A DNA stretch of 64,000 nucleotides from Heyndrickxia acidiproducens DSM 23148 (GTDB taxonomy: Bacteria > Bacillota > Bacilli > Bacillales > Bacillaceae_C), in assembly GCF_000374345.1 (NCBI RefSeq), contig NZ_KB893985.1:17646-81645 (forward strand), given 5' to 3'. The stretch's first letter is position 1. Each line of letters starts with the position of its first letter. The notes under the pieces are model-generated. The model searched no databases and was not told where the DNA came from. It saw only the letters and a list, made by a program, of their open reading frames with translations. The position numbers and the translations under genes were made by a program. Positions 28,258-37,338 of the stretch are shown here, piece by piece.

Positions 28258-29820
28258 CTATTTCAGCAATCCTTCCTGCTCAAGAAATTCCTGTGCCACA
28301 TCATCATAGTCTTTCTTTTGCAAATCTACCTTCGCATTAAGCTCTTGCATTTTTTCATTGTTGATTTTTCCCGCAAGCAGGTTGATCACATTTTTCAATT
28401 CCGGATGTTTCTTTAAAACCTCTTCGCGAATAACCGGTGCAGCATTATACGGCGGGAAAACATGCTTATCATCTTCCAGCACATATAAATGGAAGGCTGG
28501 TATCCGCCCGTCTGTTGTGAAGGCATCAATGACATCTGTCTTACGGTTTTTCAACGCCGTGTACATGATGCCTGCGTCCATTGTTGATGTGTTTTTAAAT
28601 TGAATGCCGTACGCTTCTTTTAACGCCGGGTACCCGTCTTTTCTTTCCAAAAATTCCGCTTCTGATGAAAAATTCAATGCCGGCGCTTTTCGTGCAAGAT
28701 CTGAAATGGTTTTGATCTTCCATTTCTTGGCATCATTTTTTCGGATTGTCAGCGAGTACGTGTTATTAAAGCCAATCGGTTTTAGCCAGACGATCCCGTA
28801 CTTATCTTTAAATTGCTTTTTCACACGGTCATAGACCTTGTCCGGGTCTGTTGACGTGGCATCTTCTTTCAAAATATTGACAAGTCCGGTACCGGTATAC
28901 TCAACATAAAGATCATAATCTCCTCTTGTCATGCCTTGAAATACCGGGGTCGTGCCGCTGACAAAGGATTTATAATCAACGTTTAGATTCGTGCGGTTTT
29001 CAATCAATTTTCCATAAATATGGACGAGGATTTCTTGTTCGGTGAAGTTTTTGCCGGTTATCACGATCTTATCAGAAGCCTGCCTCGCCCGGTAAACACC
29101 GAAAACAGCAGCACCAATAATAATGGCCGCCAGGATGGCTGTCAGCACAATTTTTACGTTTTTGGGAATTTTCCTTCTTTTTACACCTGGTTTTGCCCGG
29201 CCTTCAATGCGCATTAATACCTGGTCGATCACAATTGCAATGACGGCTGAAGGAATGGCGCCGGCTAAAATCAGGCCGGTATTGTACGTTTGCAGCCCTC
29301 TGAAAATCAGATCGCCAAGACCGCCGGCACCGATTAACCCTGCCATCGTTGCCACCCCGACAACCAGGACAGAAGCCGTGCGGATCCCGCCCATGATCAC
29401 ATTGAGAGCAAGCGGCAATTCGACAATCCATAATACCTGCCTGCTTGTCATGCCCATGCCGATTCCGGCCTCCACTGTACTCCGGTTCACGCCCAAAATA
29501 CCCAGGTATGTATTCCTCAAAATCGGCAAAAGCCCGTAAATGGTTAAGGCCACAATCGCCGGCGGCTTACCTGTTCCAATAAAAGGCACAAGAAATACAA
29601 GCAGTGCAAGGCTTGGAATCGTTTGAACCGCCGAGGCAACCCCAATGACCGGATCAGCCAATTTTCTGTGCCGGGTTAGAAAAATGCCAAGTGGTACCGC
29701 AATGGCAATGGCTATCGCAATGGATATCAAAGACAAATACAGATGTTCAACCAAAAGGCTCCAGATTTCATCCCATCTGTTCGTTAAAATGCCGGATGCT
29801 TCATTCCAAAAGGTTTTCAT
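28258..29820 (-). CDS. Osmoprotectant ABC transporter, permease fused to substrate-binding domain
   Basis: A 520-residue fusion. The N-terminal part (about 1-210) is an ABC permease of the OpuC/ProW type with the EAA-loop region (VNRSTVEAGIGMGMTSRQVLW). A transmembrane linker (about 225-255) follows. The C-terminal part is a quaternary-amine substrate-binding domain (ITGKNFTEQEILVHIYGKLIENRTNLNVD), with aromatic and acidic segments. Such fusions occur in Firmicute glycine betaine, carnitine or choline uptake systems and remove the need for a separate binding lipoprotein. The ATG at 29820 overlaps the ATPase gene by 20 bases. Exact substrate is unknown. Confidence 0.9.
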   Translation of the reverse strand: MKTFWNEASGILTNRWDEIWSLLVEHLYLSLISIAIAIAIAVPLGIFLTRHRKLADPVIGVASAVQTIPSLALLVFLVPFIGTGKPPAIVALTIYGLLPILRNTYLGILGVNRSTVEAGIGMGMTSRQVLWIVELPLALNVIMGGIRTASVLVVGVATMAGLIGAGGLGDLIFRGLQTYNTGLILAGAIPSAVIAIVIDQVLMRIEGRAKPGVKRRKIPKNVKIVLTAILAAIIIGAAVFGVYRARQASDKIVITGKNFTEQEILVHIYGKLIENRTNLNVDYKSFVSGTTPVFQGMTRGDYDLYVEYTGTGLVNILKEDATSTDPDKVYDRVKKQFKDKYGIVWLKPIGFNNTYSLTIRKNDAKKWKIKTISDLARKAPALNFSSEAEFLERKDGYPALKEAYGIQFKNTSTMDAGIMYTALKNRKTDVIDAFTTDGRIPAFHLYVLEDDKHVFPPYNAAPVIREEVLKKHPELKNVINLLAGKINNEKMQELNAKVDLQKKDYDDVAQEFLEQEGLLK

Positions 29821-30952
29821 TTTCGGCCGCTCCTTCCTCCACCGGGAATTGGCTCGCAACATAATTGACAATGCTGGAGCGGTTTATGATCCCTCTCACC
29901 ACTTCGTCCCGGTCAAGAACAGGAATAAAGCCTGTTCTGGATTCATTTACCATCTGCAATGCTTTTTCAGGTGTATCGTCAACAGAAATGGTTGGATAAT
30001 CCTTTTGGATAATATCTTTCAACGTTAAGTTTTCATCTGCATAAGCTCTTCTCATATCCCATATATTGACCACGCCGTAATATTTTTTATTACGGTCTTC
30101 TATTACCAAATGGTCAACCCGTTTATGGCGCATAAATTTTAAAGCTTCGGCAAGCCCTCTGGTCGGAAGAGCGGTTACCGGGGGGATCATGAATGTCTCT
30201 AAATTCGGCAGAACAGCGGTATCCTGCAAACGTTCTTCGCCGATAAAAGTACGGACAAACTCGTTTGCAGGGTGGCGCAAAATCACTTCCGGTTTATCCA
30301 GCTGGACAATTTCCCCGCTTTTCATCAAACAAATACGGTCACCGATTTTTATTGCCTCGTCCATATCATGGGTGACAAAAACGATCGTTTTTTTCAATTC
30401 CTGATGCAGCCTTGATAATTCGTCCTGCAGCTGTTCACGGCTGATTGGATCAAGCGCGCTGAAGGGCTCATCCATTAAAATTACTTCCGGCTCGGCTGCA
30501 AGCGCGCGGATGACACCGATCCTCTGCTGCTGGCCGCCCGAAAGTTCACCGGGATAGCGTTCCCCCACCTCTTTTGGGTCCAGTCCCACCATTGCAATCA
30601 GCTCATCTACTTTATCAACATACTTTTTTTCATCCCATTTTTTTAGTTTCGGCACAAGCCCTACGTTTTCCCGGATGGTCATATGCGGCATAAGCCCGAT
30701 TTGCTGGATCACATATCCGATATTCCGCCGCAATTGAACCGGGTTTTTCTTTGAAATGTCTTCCCCATCAATCAGAATTTTCCCGCCTGATGGCTCTATC
30801 AGCCGGTTGATCATTTTCATTGTCGTCGTTTTTCCGCAGCCGCTTGGACCGATTAAAACAAGCAATTCATCATCCTGGATGGTAAGGTTCAAATCTTTAA
30901 TGGCAGTAAACCCGTCCCCGTACTTTTTTGAAACATGTTGAAACTCAATCAC
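29801..30952 (-). CDS. Osmoprotectant ABC transporter ATPase with CBS domains (OpuCA/ProV-like)
   Basis: A 383-residue ATPase with Walker A IGPSGCGKTT, signature ELSGGQQQRIG and Walker B EVILMDEPFSALD, followed by a C-terminal pair of CBS motifs (about residues 250-365). CBS domains sense ionic strength in OpuA-type transporters. The start GTG at 30952 is 8 bases after AGAGG; an upstream GTG at 30961 is less well placed. It forms an operon with the fused permease/binding protein that follows. Confidence 0.93.
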   Translation of the reverse strand: MIEFQHVSKKYGDGFTAIKDLNLTIQDDELLVLIGPSGCGKTTTMKMINRLIEPSGGKILIDGEDISKKNPVQLRRNIGYVIQQIGLMPHMTIRENVGLVPKLKKWDEKKYVDKVDELIAMVGLDPKEVGERYPGELSGGQQQRIGVIRALAAEPEVILMDEPFSALDPISREQLQDELSRLHQELKKTIVFVTHDMDEAIKIGDRICLMKSGEIVQLDKPEVILRHPANEFVRTFIGEERLQDTAVLPNLETFMIPPVTALPTRGLAEALKFMRHKRVDHLVIEDRNKKYYGVVNIWDMRRAYADENLTLKDIIQKDYPTISVDDTPEKALQMVNESRTGFIPVLDRDEVVRGIINRSSIVNYVASQFPVEEGAAENENLLE

Positions 30953-31124
30953 GCATTTCACCTCTTTATATTAATAATAAAGCTAAAGCAGTCATCGACT
31001 TACAGAACAGCTGCCCGGCCACGCCCGTATACTTTTAAATGTAATTTTATTCCATAATCAGCCAGTTAGCAAGCCAAACAGTTTACCTGCCCCTGATATA
31101 TGCACCTATATCTTGTCCCTATAT

Positions 31125-31159
31125 AAAAAAAGATAGCCATTATCAAGCTATCTTTTTTT
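31125..31159. terminator. Terminator after trhO
   Basis: AAAAAAAGATAGC (31125-31137) pairs with GCTATCTTTTTTT (31147-31159), a perfect 13-bp stem with A and T tracts. It lies just after the trhO stop (minus strand) and could act in both directions. Confidence 0.88.
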
Positions 31160-31162
31160 CGT

Positions 31163-32134
31163 TTATTTGCCTATTGCTGTATCTTCTTCAATGACACGCA
31201 GACGCTCCGCGATTTCCGCTTCTGTCATATTGTGTTCCTTGACATACAGGTTGTTTGGGGAGACCCGGCACTCATGCGAACAGCTCCGCATATATTTATG
31301 TTCATTTTCTTCCGAGCATAAAAATTGCTTGTTGCATTCCGGGTTTGCGCAATTCACATAGCGTTCACAAGGTTCGCCGGTAAAATAGTCCCTGCCGACA
31401 ATGACATGTTCTTTGTGGTTGACAGGAACGGCAATCCGCTGGTCAAAGACATACAGTTTCCCATCCCAAAGCTCACCCTGCGTTTGCGGGTCTTTTCCGT
31501 ATGTGACTATCCCGCCGTGCAGCTGTGCAACATCTTCAAATCCCTCTTCCAACAGCCAGCCCGAAAACTTTTCGCAGCGGATACCACCGGTGCAGTATGT
31601 TACAATTTTTTTGCCTTTCAGCTCATTTTTATGTTCACGAACCCATTCCGGCAGTTCACGGAACGTTTTAATATCCGGCCGTACTGCCCCCCTGAAATGG
31701 CCGAGGTCATACTCATAATCGTTGCGCGCATCCAAAACAAGTGTATCTTCATCACGGAGCGCTTCGTAAAATGCTTTCGGCGACAGGTATTTGCCGGTTT
31801 TTTCATTTGGATTAATATCCCGTTCAAGGCGCAATGTGACAAGCTCTTTGCGCGGGCGCACATGCATTTTTTTAAATGCATGACCCTCTGCTTCGTCTTC
31901 TTTAAAAACCATGCTGGCAAAACGCGGATCATTGTGCATCATTTCCTTATACTTTTCTGTCTGTGCAACCGTTCCGGAAACAGTGCCATTGATCCCTTCT
32001 TTCGCGACAAGAATGCGTCCCTTTAACCCGGTCTCTTTGCAAAACTTTAAATGTTCCGCTGCAAATTCTTCCGGGTTTTCAATTTCAACATACTTGTAAT
32101 ACAATAATACTCTGTACGGTTTTGTTTTCTCCAC
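31163..32134 (-). CDS. trhO: TrhO, tRNA uridine(34) hydroxylase (rhodanese-related)
   Basis: A 323-residue YceA/TrhO-family protein. The N-terminal ferredoxin-like part ([12 protein letters not shown]) leads into a rhodanese domain with active Cys in [11 protein letters not shown], followed by a cysteine-rich C-terminal zinc-type segment ([18 protein letters not shown]). TrhO makes 5-hydroxyuridine in tRNA wobble position using oxygen. I chose GTG at 32134, 8 bases after AGGTGG, over the GTG at 32146 with no RBS. Confidence 0.92.
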   Translation of the reverse strand: MEKTKPYRVLLYYKYVEIENPEEFAAEHLKFCKETGLKGRILVAKEGINGTVSGTVAQTEKYKEMMHNDPRFASMVFKEDEAEGHAFKKMHVRPRKELVTLRLERDINPNEKTGKYLSPKAFYEALRDEDTLVLDARNDYEYDLGHFRGAVRPDIKTFRELPEWVREHKNELKGKKIVTYCTGGIRCEKFSGWLLEEGFEDVAQLHGGIVTYGKDPQTQGELWDGKLYVFDQRIAVPVNHKEHVIVGRDYFTGEPCERYVNCANPECNKQFLCSEENEHKYMRSCSHECRVSPNNLYVKEHNMTEAEIAERLRVIEEDTAIGK

Positions 32135-32337
32135 TTTCTTTACCACCTATCGATTTATATTTGCAAGATATAATGTAGGCTGGATTTTCATACACTCTTC
32201 TCTTACAGAGATGTATTTTAACAGATTGCTGCCGGGATTTCAAAAGTTTCCACTGTGGCTATGGAATGAATAGGATTTTGTCCGCGGGTTTGTTTACGTT
32301 ATACTAGATATATAGGAATAGAAAGAAAGGTGTTCAC

Positions 32338-34431
32338 ATGAAATCACTCGTTTTGGCAGAAAAGCCGAGTGTCGCCCGCGAATTGGCGCGCGTACTCGGC
32401 TGCAAGGATAACAAAAAACGTTATATTGAAGGCCCGAAATACATTGTCACATGGGCGCTCGGCCATTTGATCGAACTGAAAATGCCGGAAGACTACGATC
32501 CAAAATATAAAGAATGGCGCATGGAGGATCTGCCGATTATCCCTGACAAGATGCGGACAAAACCAATCCGGCAAACGTACCAGCAATATAAAGCAATTGA
32601 GCAGCTTGGCAAAAGAAGCGATATAAAAAATCTGATTATCGCAACAGACGCCGGCCGGGAAGGCGAACTTGTCGCACGCTGGATTTTGGAAAAAATGCGC
32701 TGGAAAAAACCGGTGCAGAGGTTGTGGATTTCTTCGCAGACAGATAAAGCAATCAGAGACGGTTTTAATCATTTAAAACCGGCAAAGCAATACGACCACT
32801 TGTACCAATCCGCTGTCTGCCGCAGTGAAGCGGACTGGCTGATCGGATTGAATGTGTCGCGCGCTTTAACTGTAAAATATAATGACCCGCTGTCTGCGGG
32901 GCGCGTCCAGACACCTACCCTCGCCATGGTATTGGAACGGGAAAAAGAAATCCAGTCGTTTGTGCCGAAAAAATATTGGACGCTTGAAGCCGTCGCGGGC
33001 AAACTGCAGGTGACTTATGAACAGAACGGCGAAAAACGGCTGTTTGACGAGCAGAAGGCAAAGGATTTGTACAATGCGTTGTCAGGTCAGACTGCAGAAG
33101 TCACGGCTGTTGTCCGCAAAGAAAAAACCGAACAGCAGCCTCTGCCGTACGATTTAACCGAGCTGCAGCGTGACGCGAACCACCGCTTTGGTTTTACCGC
33201 GAAAAAAACGTTGAATGTGCTTCAGAATTTATACGAACAACATAAGCTTGTCACTTATCCGCGGACAGATTCGAAGTACTTGACAAAAGACATGGAAAAC
33301 ACAATGTATGACCGCCTGCTTGCATTGAAAGATGCTTATAAAGAAGAAATCCAGCCGGTTCTCGGCCGGAGAGGGAAAATCATGGCCAAACGTGTTATTA
33401 ATGATGCAAAGGTGACCGACCACCATGCGATCATCCCGACTGACCAGCGTCCGTCCTTGTCTTCTTTATCGGCGGATGAGCGGAAATTATATGGTATGAT
33501 CGTGGTTCGGTTCCTGACTTTGTTTTATCCGGTGCACCAGTACGACACCATCCAATTTAAATTAACCGCAGCAGGCAGCACGTTCACCGGAAAAACAATC
33601 GTCCAGAAAAACCCGGGCTTCACTGCCATTCTGTATCAAGATGCCGGCCGGGAAAATCAGGCGCTCATTGCGATCAAAAAAGGAAAAACATTTAAACTCG
33701 AACAGCTCCTGCTCAAACCGCATTTAACAGAAGCACCAAAACGCTTTTCGGAAGCGGATATCCTTTATAAAATGGAAAAATTCGGGCTCGGTACGCCGGC
33801 AACGCGTGCAGAGATCATCGAAAGGCTCGTCACCTCCGAAACGATCCAGCGTGAAAACGGCCGCTTGGTGCCGACACCTAAAGGCAAGCAGCTGATTGAG
33901 CTTGTCAATGACGAGCTGAAATCCCCCGAGCTGACGGCAAAATGGGAAAAACAACTGGAATCGATCGCACGCGGAAACGGAAACCCGAAACAATTTCTGG
34001 ATACGATCCGCAAAGAAACGGCCCGCCTGGTGCGCGAAGTACAAAACAATGAGAAAAAATACCACGCTCATAATTTAACCGGAACCAAATGCCCGGAATG
34101 CGGTTCTTTAATGAAGGAAGTTCACGGCAAGGATGGAAAGATGCTCGTTTGCTCAAACCGCGAATGCCGGTTTAAAAAGCGCAAAAGCCCGAAACTGTCC
34201 AACCGCCGCTGCCCAACCTGCCATAAAAAGATGGAAATCCATCATGGCAAATCCGGTTTGTACTTCCAATGCCGGCATTGTAATATTGTCCAAAAAGCAG
34301 AGGATAAGAAAAAAACCGTATCCAAACACGAGGAACGGAAATTATTGCAAAAGTATACCAAAAAAGAGGAATCATTTGGCAACAGCCTGGCAGATGCTTT
34401 CAAGTCTGCTATGAAAAATGACACACTTTAA
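32338..34431 (+). CDS. topB: DNA topoisomerase III (TopB)
   Basis: A 697-residue type IA topoisomerase closely matching classic Bacillus TopB. The N-terminus is MKSLVLAEKPSVAREL, the toprim acidic motif is ATDAGREGELVA, and the catalytic tyrosine is in VTYPRTDSKYL. Two C-terminal zinc ribbons follow (CPECGSLMKE...CSNREC and CPTCHKKME...CRHC). RBS AAAGGTG lies upstream of the ATG. This is the second topoisomerase III in the window and the more canonical one. Confidence 0.95.
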   Translation: MKSLVLAEKPSVARELARVLGCKDNKKRYIEGPKYIVTWALGHLIELKMPEDYDPKYKEWRMEDLPIIPDKMRTKPIRQTYQQYKAIEQLGKRSDIKNLIIATDAGREGELVARWILEKMRWKKPVQRLWISSQTDKAIRDGFNHLKPAKQYDHLYQSAVCRSEADWLIGLNVSRALTVKYNDPLSAGRVQTPTLAMVLEREKEIQSFVPKKYWTLEAVAGKLQVTYEQNGEKRLFDEQKAKDLYNALSGQTAEVTAVVRKEKTEQQPLPYDLTELQRDANHRFGFTAKKTLNVLQNLYEQHKLVTYPRTDSKYLTKDMENTMYDRLLALKDAYKEEIQPVLGRRGKIMAKRVINDAKVTDHHAIIPTDQRPSLSSLSADERKLYGMIVVRFLTLFYPVHQYDTIQFKLTAAGSTFTGKTIVQKNPGFTAILYQDAGRENQALIAIKKGKTFKLEQLLLKPHLTEAPKRFSEADILYKMEKFGLGTPATRAEIIERLVTSETIQRENGRLVPTPKGKQLIELVNDELKSPELTAKWEKQLESIARGNGNPKQFLDTIRKETARLVREVQNNEKKYHAHNLTGTKCPECGSLMKEVHGKDGKMLVCSNRECRFKKRKSPKLSNRRCPTCHKKMEIHHGKSGLYFQCRHCNIVQKAEDKKKTVSKHEERKLLQKYTKKEESFGNSLADAFKSAMKNDTL

Positions 34432-34446
34432 AAGATCCCTAAAACC

Positions 34447-34477
34447 GGCAAGCCTGCTTGTAAAGGCTTGCCTTTTT
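34447..34477 (+). terminator. Terminator after topB
   Basis: GGCAAGCC (34447-34454) pairs with GGCTTGCC (34465-34472) and is followed by five T. Confidence 0.88.
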
Positions 34478-34754
34478 ATCCAAGCATATCAGTTTCCTTT
34501 CTTTATTGTTTGTAATATAATTAATATATAGACATTTAATGATTACTTCCCATTTTCATTATTCCTCATCTTTTCTCATCAGCCGTTTGAAAGTTCTTTT
34601 GTGCAAATCGGCATCGGTTTTTCAGGCCAATTTTTAAAGGAAATACTGCCATTATGCAAAAAACAGACTGTTCACCCGGCACGATAGATTTATGGGCTAT
34701 GTTCATTCATTCACATGAAAAGCAAATAAAATTCTAACTGGAAAGGGGATAGCT
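34478..34754. other. AT-rich intergenic region upstream of the YitT-family gene
   Basis: No gene seen. It should hold the promoter of the next gene, but no clear -35/-10 pair stands out. Confidence 0.4.
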
Positions 34755-35645
34755 ATGGAAGAAGCGATAATTAAACAGTATCCAATGAAACCTAAAAAAA
34801 ACAAATTGGCGGCATTAGTCAAACGTTTTTTTATTGTCAGTGCCGGCGCCATTATCATGGGGGTCGCCCTGGAATTATTTCTTGTGCCAAACAAGATTTT
34901 AGACGGCGGCATCACAGGCATCTCGATTATTCTTGCCCACTTAACCGGTTTGAAACTTGGTGCACTCATTTTCATTTTAAACCTTCCGTTTTTCTATATT
35001 GGTTATAAACAAATCGGCAAAACATTCGCACTAACCACACTCTACGGCATCGCAGTGATGTCAGTAAGCACCTTCCTTTTAACGCCGGTTAAAGTATTCA
35101 CAGATGATTTGCTGTTATGCACCGTTTTCGGCGGTATGATTCTCGGAATCGGGATTGGGCTTGTGATCCGGTTTGGCGGCTGCCTGGATGGGACAGAAGC
35201 GCTAGCCATTTTATTAAACAAGCGGCTGCCGTTCTCAGTTGGGGAGATTATTCTCTTCATCAACTTATTTATTTTTACCTGCGCGGGCTTTGTATTCAGC
35301 TGGAAGTATGCAATGTATTCGGTTATTACCTATTTTATTTGCACGAAAACAATTGATGTCGTCGTGCAGGGGCTGGATGAATCCAAATCGGTGTGGATCA
35401 TCAGTGATCAAATGAATGAGATTGGCGATGCCATTATGGCCAGGCTTGGGCGCGGTGTCACCTATTTAAATGGCGAGGGTGCTTATACAGGCGACAATAA
35501 AAAGGTCATATTTTGTGTAATTACCCGGCTGGAAGAAGCAAAATTAAAATCGATTGTGGAAGAATTCGATTCCAGCGCCTTTATCGCGGTCGGGAATATT
35601 TCTGAGGTGCGCGGCGGCAGGTTCAAGAAAAAGGACATTCATTAA
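34755..35645 (+). CDS. YitT-family membrane protein (DUF161 plus DUF2179)
   Basis: A 296-residue protein with about five to six transmembrane segments (about residues 20-200) and a cytoplasmic C-terminal DUF2179 domain (about 215-285; [25 protein letters not shown]). B. subtilis has several paralogues (YitT, YpjC, YqfU, YvjA and others). RBS GGAAAGGGGAT precedes the ATG. Function is unknown for the family. Confidence 0.88.
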   Translation: MEEAIIKQYPMKPKKNKLAALVKRFFIVSAGAIIMGVALELFLVPNKILDGGITGISIILAHLTGLKLGALIFILNLPFFYIGYKQIGKTFALTTLYGIAVMSVSTFLLTPVKVFTDDLLLCTVFGGMILGIGIGLVIRFGGCLDGTEALAILLNKRLPFSVGEIILFINLFIFTCAGFVFSWKYAMYSVITYFICTKTIDVVVQGLDESKSVWIISDQMNEIGDAIMARLGRGVTYLNGEGAYTGDNKKVIFCVITRLEEAKLKSIVEEFDSSAFIAVGNISEVRGGRFKKKDIH

Positions 35646-35752
35646 CCTGGACTTTCCAATCAGGCTGCCGGCATCCTGATTTTCCCAAACCGCCGCGGCA
35701 TGCATATTTGGCCCTGTTAAAGCCACCCTATATTCCAGGGAGGTGCATTAAA

Positions 35753-35995
35753 ATGGCGAAAATTGGTGTTGAACAATCTCTGACAGATGTACAAGATGCC
35801 TTAGCAGAAAAGGGCTATCAAGTTGTGCCATTGCAGACGGAACAGGATGTGAAAAACTGCGATTGCTGCGTCGTCACCGGTTTGGACAGCGATGTGATGG
35901 GAATAGAAAATACGGAGACAGAAGGATCTGTCATTGAGGCATCCGGTCTCTCTGCCGATGAAATCTGCCGGATCGTTGAAAAAAGACTTCAATAA
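35753..35995 (+). CDS. ykuS: YkuS (UPF0180) small protein
   Basis: An 80-residue protein of UPF0180 (YkuS). It begins [22 protein letters not shown] and has a central cysteine pair in [17 protein letters not shown]. The start is ATG 35753 with AGGGAGGTG 8 bases upstream; an in-frame codon at 35708 lacks an RBS. Function unknown. Confidence 0.88.
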   Translation: MAKIGVEQSLTDVQDALAEKGYQVVPLQTEQDVKNCDCCVVTGLDSDVMGIENTETEGSVIEASGLSADEICRIVEKRLQ

Positions 35996-36008
35996 AAAGC
36001 TTTTCCAA

Positions 36009-36053
36009 AAGAATTTCCTGTACGCTATCCGGTGGAACAGGAAATTCTTTTTT
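36009..36053 (+). terminator. Terminator after ykuS
   Basis: AAGAATTTCCTGT (36009-36021) pairs with ACAGGAAATTCTT (36037-36049), a perfect 13-bp stem followed by T's. Confidence 0.9.
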
Positions 36054-36077
36054 ATCTTGTTTTACAGCATTCTACTA

Positions 36078-36106
36078 TGTACACGCTGGAAATGAAACTT
36101 TATAAT
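36078..36106 (+). promoter_or_regulatory. Candidate sigma-A promoter of fnr
   Basis: TGTACA (36078-36083) and perfect TATAAT (36101-36106) with a 17-base spacer, 36 bases before the fnr start. No Fnr-type box (TGTGA-N6-TCACA) overlaps it. Confidence 0.5.
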
Positions 36107-36141
36107 AAAATGAAGAGATGCGCTAAAAAGCAGGTGATACC

Positions 36142-36846
36142 ATGATAACAGAAATTGACATGATCCGGAATAATGAAGCGCTTCTGGAAAAACTTTTATC
36201 CCTCTCCGGCCAGGAATTTTGGATAAAAAAAGGCCAATATTTATTCCAGGAAGGGATGGAAGCGGACGGAATCCATATGATTATACACGGGAAAATTCAA
36301 GTCGGAAAAATAGCTTCCGACGGGCGGGAACTTGCCTTCAGCATTTGCAAAGAAAATGATCTATTAGGTGAAGATGCGCTTTTTTCCTATTCCGGCACTT
36401 ACCATGTAACAGCAAAAGCACTTGATGACAGCCGCATCTTCTTTATCCATAAAAAGACGCTGGAACAGGGGCTTTTAAAAGAACCAGATTTCATGATGGG
36501 CTTGCTAAAGCGGCTCAGTGACCAGTACAGGAAAAGCCAGACAAAATTCCGCGATTTAATTTTATATGGAAAAAAAGGCGCATTATACTCAACTTTAATC
36601 CGCCTTGCCAATACATTCGGAAAAAAAGTTGCAGACGGCATCCAGATTGATTTTCAATTAACCAACCAGGAGCTCGCCAATTTTTGCGGGACTTCCCGTG
36701 AAAGTGTCAACCGGATGCTCAGCGAATTAAAACGCGATCAACTGATTTCCCTGAGAAATAAGCAAATCGTTATTCACCAATTGGATGAATTGAAGAAAGA
36801 AATCAACTGTGAAAACTGCCCGGCACTGTATTGCCAAATCAATTAA
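36142..36846 (+). CDS. fnr: Fnr, oxygen-sensing Crp-family regulator with C-terminal [4Fe-4S] motif
   Basis: A 234-residue Crp/Fnr regulator: N-terminal cyclic-nucleotide-like sensor domain (residues about 15-120) and C-terminal winged helix-turn-helix (TNQELANFCGTSRESVNRMLSEL, about 180-205). The C-terminus ends in CENCPALYC: cysteines 223, 226 and 231 spaced as in B. subtilis Fnr. That protein binds the cluster with three C-terminal cysteines plus an aspartate, and Asp138 here (KFRDLI) occupies the equivalent place. This separates it from E. coli FNR and from cysteine-free Crp paralogues. It is expected to control anaerobic genes. Confidence 0.93.
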   Translation: MITEIDMIRNNEALLEKLLSLSGQEFWIKKGQYLFQEGMEADGIHMIIHGKIQVGKIASDGRELAFSICKENDLLGEDALFSYSGTYHVTAKALDDSRIFFIHKKTLEQGLLKEPDFMMGLLKRLSDQYRKSQTKFRDLILYGKKGALYSTLIRLANTFGKKVADGIQIDFQLTNQELANFCGTSRESVNRMLSELKRDQLISLRNKQIVIHQLDELKKEINCENCPALYCQIN

Positions 36847-36859
36847 AAAAGCAGGAGAA

Positions 36860-36887
36860 GGCCCCATTAAGCAATGGGCCTTTTTTT
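36860..36887 (+). terminator. Terminator after fnr
   Basis: GGCCCCATT and AATGGGCC form a stem with one bulge, followed by seven T. Confidence 0.85.
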
Positions 36888-37021
36888 CATCATGAAAACG
36901 CCCCGGCATTCAAAAACCTTAGGATAATATCCGCTTATATGTTAGAATAGTGGATGCTGATTGTAAAAAACAAGGAATTACGCTATACTTTGACTGATTA
37001 CTTTAAGGTGAGTGAAAATCA

Positions 37022-37312
37022 TTGACTCAAAATTTGCTTGATTTTATGAATGACCCTGCCATTTATATGCTTTCTTTTCTCGTTTTAACGGCTGGTTTAA
37101 TGTATCTCGGCCGCTTAATCGGGAGACCTAATGCCTATTTTGCAGCTAAACCGGCGGCGTTACTGATAGACCGCTCGTTTCAGGACACGACGGTTTTAAA
37201 TTGCGGCAGCCATTCAGTGATTATTTGGATTTTAAGCTGTGTCAGACTGAAAACATATCCTCCTGAAGATCCCGATGCTGTTCACCATTCTCCACTTACA
37301 GCACATGCATAG
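37022..37312 (+). CDS. mifM: MifM-like translation-arrest sensor peptide
   Basis: A 96-codon ORF ends 26 bases before a yidC-type gene, the place held by mifM (95 codons) upstream of yidC2 in B. subtilis. It has one N-terminal membrane segment (IYMLSFLVLTAGLMYLGRLIG, about 14-32) and a cytoplasmic tail. The C-terminal region SVIIWILSCVRLKTYPPEDPDA resembles the arrest segment as I recall it in B. subtilis MifM (Trp-Ile ... Val/Phe ... acidic tract before Ala). Arrest depends on insertion through YidC. The codons for residues 78-81 form the left arm of a hairpin covering the yidC RBS (see hairpin). The TTG start has AAGGTGAG upstream. Homology is by eye, so function is inferred. Confidence 0.72.
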   Translation: MTQNLLDFMNDPAIYMLSFLVLTAGLMYLGRLIGRPNAYFAAKPAALLIDRSFQDTTVLNCGSHSVIIWILSCVRLKTYPPEDPDAVHHSPLTAHA

Positions 37313-37335
37313 AGAACATCATTTAAGGAGGATAT
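37255..37335 (+). promoter_or_regulatory. Hairpin sequestering the yidC Shine-Dalgarno, controlled by MifM-like arrest
   Basis: ATATCCTCCT (37255-37264), inside the last part of the MifM-like ORF, is perfectly complementary to AGGAGGATAT (37326-37335), which contains the yidC RBS. A ribosome arrested around residues 82-88 of the ORF would sit on the left arm and free the RBS. This matches the known mifM-yidC2 mechanism of B. subtilis. Confidence 0.75.
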
Positions 37336-37338
37336 TTC

